Source: Kitasatospora viridis (lineage in GTDB: Bacteria > Actinomycetota > Actinomycetes > Streptomycetales > Streptomycetaceae). From it: a stretch of 64,000 nucleotides of DNA. The number at the start of each line of letters is the position of its first letter. Positions within the stretch are counted from its first letter, which is position 1. Shown piece after piece: positions 58,445 to 64,000 of this stretch. Location of the stretch: the NCBI RefSeq assembly GCF_007829815.1, contig NZ_VIWT01000001.1, positions 1,759,501-1,823,500 on the forward strand, given 5' to 3'. The notes beneath the pieces are model-generated. The model was not told the origin of the DNA, ran no database searches, and was given only the letters and a program-made list of their open reading frames with translations. The position numbers and the translations under genes are program-made.

Positions 58445-59333
58445 TGATCACCTTCCTGAGTCGGTCGACGGCCAGCGGTTCGGCCAGCACCTTGGCAGCA
58501 TCGTCCCAGTGCTGCTGGCCGCTGGCCGAGACGAGCACCACGTCCAGGCCGGGGCACGAGCCCGCCACCAGCAGTGCGGCAGCCGGGACCGATAAGCCGG
58601 GCCGGATCAACTCCACCAGTTCGGGTGTCATCAGACCGGGCAACTCGCCACCATGCAGCGGCGCCGAGCCAAAGGTGGCGATCCCGGCATCGCGTGCCTG
58701 GATGAGCGGACCGCCACCGTCCAGCGCCTGATCGATGGGGGCGGCCATCACCAGGCTCACCGGGAGTTGCAGGCCCCTGAAGTGGTGGCGCTCCGATCCG
58801 GCGGCCTCCGTGGCCAGGCGCAACAGGTCCGGCACGGTGAACGCACCGGAGGTGAACCCGGACCAGGTGGCGACCCCGTAGCCCCGGATCCGGCGTTCCT
58901 GCACCAAGCTCTCCAATTCAGCGAAGGCCGAACGTAGTTGGGCGTGGCATTCGTCTCGTCCATCGTGGTGGTGGACGTGTTCGGGGTTGTGGACGAAGAC
59001 GAGGTCGGCTTCCCGGCCGAGGGCGTGCAGGGACCGTTCGGTCTGCCAGCGGATGAACGCCGGTTCCAGACTGTGCCCGACAGCCGCGTGTTCGGCGGTG
59101 AGCACACCAGCCACGACGGCAGCCTGTCCTTGGGCGCGGGTGTGGAACCCGGTCTTGGTGGTCACCTGAGCGTGCGGGTACTCCCCCAGGACGGGGGCGA
59201 GTTCGTGGTGGGCCAGGCCGTGCGCGTAGTTGGGGGCGGTGTCCACCCAGCGCGCACCGGAGGCGAGGGCGGTGCGCGCCGCCTCCTGGACGGCGCGCAC
59301 CCGGTACGTTCCCAGCCCCAGGACGGCTGTCAC
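58425..59333 (-). CDS. Aldo/keto reductase
   Basis: A 302-residue NADPH-dependent oxidoreductase of the aldo/keto reductase fold. The catalytic tetrad is visible: Asp and Tyr in WVDTAPNYAHG, Lys in VTTKTGF, His in LVFVHNPEHV. The C-terminal part has IATFGSAPLHGGELPG. Substrate unknown. GTG 59333 overlaps the stop of the JmjC gene by four bases (GTGA), so the two are co-translated. It may reduce a carbonyl made by the upstream oxygenase, which is inference. Confidence 0.85.
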   Translation of the reverse strand: MTAVLGLGTYRVRAVQEAARTALASGARWVDTAPNYAHGLAHHELAPVLGEYPHAQVTTKTGFHTRAQGQAAVVAGVLTAEHAAVGHSLEPAFIRWQTERSLHALGREADLVFVHNPEHVHHHDGRDECHAQLRSAFAELESLVQERRIRGYGVATWSGFTSGAFTVPDLLRLATEAAGSERHHFRGLQLPVSLVMAAPIDQALDGGGPLIQARDAGIATFGSAPLHGGELPGLMTPELVELIRPGLSVPAAALLVAGSCPGLDVVLVSASGQQHWDDAAKVLAEPLAVDRLRKVINALAAG

Positions 59334-60520
59334 AGCGCCGTCCCGACGACGGAGGCGGCTTGGCCCTCGATGAGCAACGAGAGTGCCGAGGCCACCTCCT
59401 TGACCTCAAGCCCGGCGGTCGCGGCCAGCGAGCCGAGCGTGGCCGGCTGGCCTGTGAGGAGGACCCGGAGCATGGGAGCGGCTTGTCCGCTGAACTCCCA
59501 CTCGGTTCCCGCCGCCGCGAGGGTCACCGTTCCGTCCGCCTGGTTCTCCGTCAGGCGTGCCCGGGGAGTGGTCAGGCGCACCGATACCTCCGCCCGAGCG
59601 GGCAGACCGGTGACGTAGGGCAGCGAGGGCACCGCGCGACCGTAGTGGGTCGTGTCCACGGAGTCAGCCCAGCGGCTGACCAGGTCCGGATCCGCCAGCT
59701 CGACCGCCATGGCTTCGCGCAGCTCCCGCACGAACGCGGCCTGTTCACGTGGTGAGCCGAACCGGGGAACATCCTGTCGGAGGGTCCGGTGCGAGCGGAG
59801 CTGATCGACCAGCCAGATCAGGAGGTCGGCGCCGGTGTGCGTCACCAGGCCGAACGACAGGTGCAGCGATTCGGTGCCCTGGTCGGCCGTGACGCCGTGC
59901 CACCAGCCGCGCGGCACGTAGAGCACGTCACCGGCGGTCAGGACCAGGTCGGCCACCGGATCACCCTGCGGCTCCTCCGGCGACTCGACGTCCCGAAAGG
60001 TCGGGTCCGGCCGGGTGGGCCCGTACAGCTTCCAGCGCTTGGACCCGTGCACCTGGACCACCACCACGTCGTGGTCGTCCCAGTGCGTCCCGAAGCCCTC
60101 CCGCTCGGTCCACGAGGCGTAGGCGTTGACCTCGACCAGCGTCCCGAGGAAGCGCTCCAGGGCCTCGGCGGCGGCCCCGATCGGCGGGTGGATCTTCTCG
60201 ATCGAATCCAGGACCATCGAGGCGCCCTCCGCCAGCTGAGCGTGCAGGTCGGCCGGCTGGATGCGCTGCCAGGTCACGGATCGGCGAGTCGTGATCGGCA
60301 ACGTGTACCGGTGCTGGGGCACCATCTCGCCGTCCAGCGACAGGCGGAGCCGCGGGGGCTCCAGACGCTGGGTCGAGAGGATGGTGTTCATGTCGTCCCA
60401 TGACAGGAGGCCGGCGAGATCGGCGGCCTCTCCGGGGAAGACGGCGTAGGAGCGGTGCAGCGTCTGGGCGAGGAAGGACTCCCCGCCCAGACGCGCCGCC
60501 CACGAAGCAGCGTCAAGCAT
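59330..60520 (-). CDS. JmjC/cupin-4-type 2-oxoglutarate Fe(II) oxygenase
   Basis: A 396-residue protein of the ROXA/cupin-4 type. The Fe(II) site is visible as THWDDHD (His-x-Asp) and a later WWHGVT (second His), and the middle has VVQVHGSKRWKLYGPTR and TAGDVLYVPRGWWHG, the typical JmjC strands. A C-terminal helical/winged part follows. Such enzymes hydroxylate residues in proteins (ribosomal proteins in E. coli) or peptides. It starts 14 bases after a 44-residue peptide gene, which suggests that the peptide is its substrate. It overlaps the aldo/keto reductase gene. Confidence 0.85.
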   Translation of the reverse strand: MLDAASWAARLGGESFLAQTLHRSYAVFPGEAADLAGLLSWDDMNTILSTQRLEPPRLRLSLDGEMVPQHRYTLPITTRRSVTWQRIQPADLHAQLAEGASMVLDSIEKIHPPIGAAAEALERFLGTLVEVNAYASWTEREGFGTHWDDHDVVVVQVHGSKRWKLYGPTRPDPTFRDVESPEEPQGDPVADLVLTAGDVLYVPRGWWHGVTADQGTESLHLSFGLVTHTGADLLIWLVDQLRSHRTLRQDVPRFGSPREQAAFVRELREAMAVELADPDLVSRWADSVDTTHYGRAVPSLPYVTGLPARAEVSVRLTTPRARLTENQADGTVTLAAAGTEWEFSGQAAPMLRVLLTGQPATLGSLAATAGLEVKEVASALSLLIEGQAASVVGTAL

Positions 60521-60534
60521 CGTGGGCGGCCTTA

Positions 60535-60669
60535 TCAGTCGTTGCCGTCGGAGCGGCCGCTGGTGACGTCGGACGGCTGCTCGGTCCGAGCCCGAGCAGC
60601 GGTGATCTTCCGCGCGGCGACCAGGAGGCCGCCCTCAGCGGCCGGGGCCGCCGGGGTGTCCTGCACCAT
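60535..60669 (-). CDS. Small peptide, candidate precursor of the JmjC operon
   Basis: A 44-residue peptide starting MVQDTPAAPAAEGGLLVAAR, then KITAARARTEQPSD and ending VTSGRSDGND. AAGGGAAGAAGC precedes the ATG, so it is likely to be translated. The N-terminal 25 residues resemble a leader (small, helical, GGLL), and the polar Ser/Thr/Asp/Asn/Arg-rich C-terminus could be a modified core. It is the first gene of a tight four-gene operon with a JmjC oxygenase, an aldo/keto reductase and a kinase-like protein. I do not recognise the family. It could also be a small regulatory protein. Confidence 0.6.
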   Translation of the reverse strand: MVQDTPAAPAAEGGLLVAARKITAARARTEQPSDVTSGRSDGND

Positions 60670-60822
60670 GTGCTTCTTCCCTTCTAGTTGGGTACTCCTA
60701 CCGGGATTCCGGCAGGAAGACTTGGGGCGGCGCCGATCAGCCACCAAGGAGGAGTGACGACCGACACCGGGACCAGCCAGCCCGTGAGCTCCCCAACGAG
60801 CCGACTGGAGCTTGATGTGGCG

Positions 60823-61317
60823 TCAGGCCGAGTCCGAGAGCTCGTGACCCCTTGCCTGCGCGGCGTTGACGAGGACGGCGAGTCGTCTGTCCCCGGTCAC
60901 CAACTGGTCGGCCGCGCACTCGAACCAGACGACTTTGCCCGCGCCTTCGGGCCTCCAGCCCCACGAGTGGGCGAGTCCCTCGACCAACAGGAGCCCCCGA
61001 CCCCCGGTGAGCATGTCCTCGGCGGCACCACGGTCGGGCGGCCGGAGGCTGTTGTCCGCGACCTCGACACGGAGGCGCTCGCCCGTCCACCCCACGGTGA
61101 CCCGGAACCGGGCACCGGTGTGCTCAACGGCGTTGGCAAGCACCTCACCGGCGCAAAGCTCGACGTCTCGCAGCGCGTCATCGGACAGCGGAACACGCCA
61201 GCCCTTGGCAATCCCCGTGATCAACCGGCGTATTGACGGAGCGGCGGCCAAATCGGGCTCAACTTCCCACGCTTGCGAAGGCTGCAGTGTGGTGGCGTTC
61301 GTCGAGCTCTTCAGCAC
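60823..61317 (-). CDS. RsbW/SpoIIAB-like ATP-binding protein
   Basis: A 164-residue histidine-kinase-type ATPase without a receiver or H box. The N box is EVLANAVEHTG and VEVADNS is the G1-like site; GGRGLLLVEGLAHSWGW follows. GTG 61317 has GGAGGG before it; the longer frame to 61491 is not supported. Such single-domain ATPases are abundant in streptomycetes and are often placed beside XRE regulators. They may act as anti-sigma or anti-regulator kinases. It is divergent from the XRE gene, with which it probably functions. Confidence 0.82.
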   Translation of the reverse strand: MLKSSTNATTLQPSQAWEVEPDLAAAPSIRRLITGIAKGWRVPLSDDALRDVELCAGEVLANAVEHTGARFRVTVGWTGERLRVEVADNSLRPPDRGAAEDMLTGGRGLLLVEGLAHSWGWRPEGAGKVVWFECAADQLVTGDRRLAVLVNAAQARGHELSDSA

Positions 61318-61410
61318 GGGCCGCCCTCCGTCTCGATCGGGTTCCCCGGGCTTCCCCCGGCGACTCCCAGGATTTCCGGTCGGGCAGTTCCGCGATAAGA
61401 GCCAGCTGAT

Positions 61411-61425
61411 TACCCACCATGGGTA
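61411..61425. promoter_or_regulatory. Palindrome in the ATPase/XRE divergent region
   Basis: TACCCA-CCA-TGGGTA is a perfect six-base inverted repeat, overlapping a possible plus-strand TAGACT -10 at 61423-61428. It is a likely operator for the XRE protein on its own promoter. Confidence 0.4.
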
Positions 61426-61489
61426 GACTCGCGGTCTGTTATGCCACGTGACACCGAGTGATGATCCTCCCGGTGTGGGGGTACCGGAC

Positions 61490-62797
61490 ATGACCGAATC
61501 GACACCACCAACCGGCCTGCCGAGGCGACTGCTGGCCGACCCCGAGATGGTGGCCGCCTGTCAGGAACGAAACTTCAGCCAGATCTTCCGCCTGGCCAAG
61601 AGCAGAGGCGGCTTCCACCCGTCCCGTATCGCCCGGGCCTGCGAGTTGACCCCCAGCCGCGTCGGCGAAGTCATCGCGGGGCGCCGGGAAATCGCCAACA
61701 TGACCGTCATCGAGCGCATCGCGGACGGCCTCCGAATCCCGGGGCACATGGTTGGACTTGCTCCCCGCATTTGGGAACACCCGGAGGCTGTGGTCCGCCC
61801 CGTGGCACTGGTGCGGCAGCCGGCGACCTTACCTGCGGATTCAGTGCTGCCGAGCCGAGAGCTCGACGACATCCTCGCCATAGCGGCCAGTAGCAGGGTC
61901 ACGCCAACGGTTCTCCGCTCCCTCCAAGCCTCGATCGAGGACTACTGGCGACGCGACGACGAGCACGGCGGTGAGGCTCTCCGCCCCGCCGTCATGGGCC
62001 AACTCCGTTACGTGCTCGGCGTTCTGCACGACACAGCCGATCCGAACTACCAGCGCAGCCTGCACGGGATCGCGGCCGAACTCGCGCGCCTCACCGGGTG
62101 GACGTACTTCGACGCCCGGCAGTACGGCATGGCCCGGAGCTACTTCACCGAGGCGCTACGCCTGGCGCGAGAGATCGACGACCGGCCGTTCACCGCCAAC
62201 GTGCTCTCCTGCCTCAGCCTTCAGGCCACCTACGAGGACAGGGCACGCGAAGCGATCACCCTGGCCAGGGCCGCCCAGGACAGCGCACGACTCGACGGCG
62301 GCACGCCGAGGCTGATGGCGATGCTGTCCATGCGGGAGGCCTTCGGCCATGCGAGCGCGCACGACCAGGAGGCCGCCCACCGCGCGATCAAGGACGCGGG
62401 GCGATACTTCGAGCGCATCGATCCAGCGGACGACGACCCGGCATGGGTCCAGTACTTCGACCGCACCAAGCTCACCGTCGATACAGGCATCGCGCTGGGC
62501 CAGCTCGGCGACGCCGCAGCCGCCGAACCGCTCATCAAGGAAGCCCTGCGAGCCGAAGCGAACGCGAATCAGCGTGGCCGAGCGTTCCACTCCTACTGGC
62601 TGGCGCGTACCCAGCTCCAACGCGGCGCAGTGGAGTTGGCGTGCAGCACGGCCGGTGAAGCGCTCAGCCTGGCAACCGAGGTGGGGTCTGCGCGAGTGGT
62701 CGCGCACCTTCAGGAGTTCCGCCACCAACTGACGCCCTACCGCAGCACCCGGCCAGCCGCCGAACTGTCGGCACGAATCCAGGAGATGCGCTCCTGA
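61490..62797 (+). CDS. XRE-type transcriptional regulator with tetratricopeptide-like C-terminus
   Basis: A 435-residue regulator. A helix-turn-helix at about 25-85 (GGFHPSRIARACELTPSRVG and GRREIANMTVIERIADGLRI) is followed by a helical repeat region (LTGWTYFDARQYGMARSYFT, AREAITLARAAQDSARLDGG, EAFGHASAHDQEAAHRAIKD) of tetratricopeptide type, ending QEMRS. Such regulators occur widely beside small ATPases and DUF397 genes in streptomycetes. ATG 61490 is used; a GTG at 61448 is in frame. It ends one base from the convergent Nudix gene. Confidence 0.82.
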   Translation: MTESTPPTGLPRRLLADPEMVAACQERNFSQIFRLAKSRGGFHPSRIARACELTPSRVGEVIAGRREIANMTVIERIADGLRIPGHMVGLAPRIWEHPEAVVRPVALVRQPATLPADSVLPSRELDDILAIAASSRVTPTVLRSLQASIEDYWRRDDEHGGEALRPAVMGQLRYVLGVLHDTADPNYQRSLHGIAAELARLTGWTYFDARQYGMARSYFTEALRLAREIDDRPFTANVLSCLSLQATYEDRAREAITLARAAQDSARLDGGTPRLMAMLSMREAFGHASAHDQEAAHRAIKDAGRYFERIDPADDDPAWVQYFDRTKLTVDTGIALGQLGDAAAAEPLIKEALRAEANANQRGRAFHSYWLARTQLQRGAVELACSTAGEALSLATEVGSARVVAHLQEFRHQLTPYRSTRPAAELSARIQEMRS

Positions 62798-62798
62798 G

Positions 62799-63332
62799 CT
62801 ACAGGCCAGCCTCATCGAGCAGCAGGTACAGCACACCAACCAGCGAGCCGCTACTGACGATCTCTCGGCGGTCGATCATGCCGCGCAGCTCGGAGAGCGG
62901 GATCCACTCGATCCGGTCCGACTCGTTGCGCTCGGTCGGCGGCCCGGCGTACTCGACAGCATTGGCCCGGAAGACGAAGTGCTCCGAGTCGGTGATCCCG
63001 TTCGCCGGCTGGGCGTAGATCAGCGGCTTGACCTCCGCGACCCGCCAACCGGTCTCCTCCAGCACCTCACGAGCGGCAGCCTCGGCCGGTGACTCGTCCG
63101 CCTCGATCAGACCCATGGGCAACTCCCACGCCCACGAGTCCGTGATGAACCGGTGCCGCCACATCATCAGCACCTGCTTATGCTCGTTCACCACCGCCGC
63201 CACCGCCAGGTGCCGCAGCTTCAGCACGTGGTGCTCCCACCGATGCCCGTCCGGCTGCTCGACGTCGACCAGCCACACGTTCACCCAAGGGTTCTCGTAG
63301 ATCGGACGTTCCCCGTGGATCTTCCACTGCAT
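62799..63332 (-). CDS. Nudix hydrolase
   Basis: A 177-residue protein with a complete Nudix box, GLIEADESPAEAAAREVLEE followed by TGW (G-x5-E-x7-REUxEExGU). It is similar in layout to ADP-ribose pyrophosphatases (VNVWLVDVEQPDG and WAWELPMGLIEADE). The N-terminus has a strand-rich domain and SEHFVFRANAVEYAG follows the box. The substrate is probably a nucleoside diphosphate derivative. It is convergent with the XRE gene (stop codons one base apart). Confidence 0.88.
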   Translation of the reverse strand: MQWKIHGERPIYENPWVNVWLVDVEQPDGHRWEHHVLKLRHLAVAAVVNEHKQVLMMWRHRFITDSWAWELPMGLIEADESPAEAAAREVLEETGWRVAEVKPLIYAQPANGITDSEHFVFRANAVEYAGPPTERNESDRIEWIPLSELRGMIDRREIVSSGSLVGVLYLLLDEAGL

Positions 63333-63507
63333 CGCTGCGGCCCCTCTCGACGGACCTTCAGCATGTCAGACCCATCAGGTCTATGGGCATGCCCAAGCCA
63401 ATTCGCGTCAGAGTGACGAATACCGTCGGATGAACGCGGGGCGCCCACCCTTCGGCCATCCCGTCACCCATCAACGGACCGTCAGGTCGAGACCTCCTGG
63501 TCCGTCT

Positions 63508-64000
63508 CTACTCCGGGTTGTCCACCAAGCTCTGCGCACCCTTCGCGCTGTCCACCAGTGCCCTCCTCGCGTACGCCGGGCTCGCCCCCGCCAGGCCGCA
63601 CGTAGGGGTGACCAGGACGCGGCGGCCCAGGAGTTGGGGGTCCAGGCCCAGCTTGCGCCACAGCGTGCGGATGCCGCCGACGGCGCCGGCCGGGTCGGAC
63701 TTCTCCGCGTCCACCGACGGCACCACGCCCGCCAGCAGCACCGTGCCCGCCTCCACCGCCTCGCCGATGGCGTCGTCCTGACGATCCGTCAGGAGCCCGA
63801 AGTCCAGCGAGATCCCCGCCACCCCCGCCCGGCGCAGCAGCGGGATCGGCACCCCCGGCGCGCAGCAGTGCACCAGCACCGGGACGTCCAGCGACCGGAT
63901 CAGCTCGCGCAGTGCCTCCTCCGCGACCTGCCGGTCCACCGCGCGCAGGCGCTGGAACCCGCTGGCCGTCTTCACCGACCCCGCCAGCACGGCCGGCAGC
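63508..64000 (-). CDS. MetE-like methionine synthase (N-terminal part beyond window)
   Basis: The C-terminal 163 residues of a cobalamin-independent methionine synthase-like protein (UROD/MetE fold). Visible are VLVHCCAPGVPIPLLRRAGV with the zinc-ligand-type Cys pattern, and RRVLVTPTCGLAGASPAYARRAL, the typical C-terminal Cys motif. The frame stays open to the right edge. A homologue lies near ligA in S. coelicolor as I recall. Whether it makes methionine or another methyl transfer product is unknown. Confidence 0.85.
   Translation of the reverse strand, partial: LPAVLAGSVKTASGFQRLRAVDRQVAEEALRELIRSLDVPVLVHCCAPGVPIPLLRRAGVAGISLDFGLLTDRQDDAIGEAVEAGTVLLAGVVPSVDAEKSDPAGAVGGIRTLWRKLGLDPQLLGRRVLVTPTCGLAGASPAYARRALVDSAKGAQSLVDNPE

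Noticed and set aside
63333..63507. A further small gene between the Nudix and methionine synthase genes
   Set aside because: Short open frames only, with no ribosome site or recognisable product; I see nothing else in this gap.

Overview
The window is high-GC actinobacterial DNA, almost certainly chromosomal core from a Streptomycetaceae member (Streptomyces or Kitasatospora). The evidence is very strong third-position G/C bias, GTG starts, two tandem 'conservons' (cvnABCD), a HupS-like histone-like protein with a Lys/Ala tail, a LAL-type LuxR regulator, and a gene order that, as I recall it, follows the S. coelicolor stretch from about SCO5563 (thiD) to about SCO5494 (ligA). Species cannot be fixed from this sequence alone.

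Layout. 0-8.7 kb: thiD (cut by the left edge), a phosphofructokinase gene and thiL on the minus strand; a stand-alone Lrp/AsnC ligand-binding domain; then ddl-gpsA-plsC (cell wall and phospholipid precursors), cofC (coenzyme F420), a small protein, and hup. 8.8-12.4 kb: leuCD with the divergent IclR regulator ndgR, then a tRNA cluster (Gln-Glu-Glu-Glu-Gln). 12.6-15.3 kb: gltX, an FAH-family hydrolase, and a 74-residue protein carrying a duplicated STANPRRT motif. 15.4-26.9 kb: two complete head-to-tail conservons, each a membrane sensor ATPase, a roadblock protein, a DUF742 protein and a small GTPase. 26.9-40.6 kb: branched-chain amino acid and serine synthesis (cimA, ilvE, leuB, serA, ilvC, ilvN, ilvB), with leader-peptide/terminator attenuators ahead of ilvB and, by my reading, ahead of cimA. 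40.6-53 kb: a GGDEF protein with a degenerate EAL domain, a LAL regulator, gatB-small membrane protein-gatA-gatC, and an rmdB-like GGDEF/EAL protein. 53.4-55.7 kb: ligA. 55.8-63.4 kb: an accessory stretch (HTH/zinc protein, lipoprotein, a tight four-gene operon of small peptide, JmjC oxygenase, aldo/keto reductase and kinase-like protein, an ATPase/XRE regulator pair, a Nudix hydrolase). The window ends inside a MetE-like methionine synthase gene.

How the genes work together. Most of the Ile/Val/Leu pathway is here: citramalate synthase, LeuBCD, IlvBNC, IlvE and the regulator NdgR. GltX, tRNA-Gln, tRNA-Glu and GatCAB supply the parts of the indirect route to Gln-tRNA(Gln). The two cyclic-di-GMP proteins look complementary: one keeps a canonical GGDEF domain but has lost EAL residues, the other keeps a full EAL set.

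The points I rate most worth following are the peptide-JmjC-AKR-kinase operon at 57.6-60.7 kb (a possible undescribed RiPP-like locus), the concerted evolution of the cvnB and cvnD genes between the two conservons, the nested inverted repeats ahead of the second conservon, the cimA leader peptide, the CRP-type palindrome ahead of the first conservon, and the degenerate EAL domain. All motif readings were done by eye; no alignment or database search was run.
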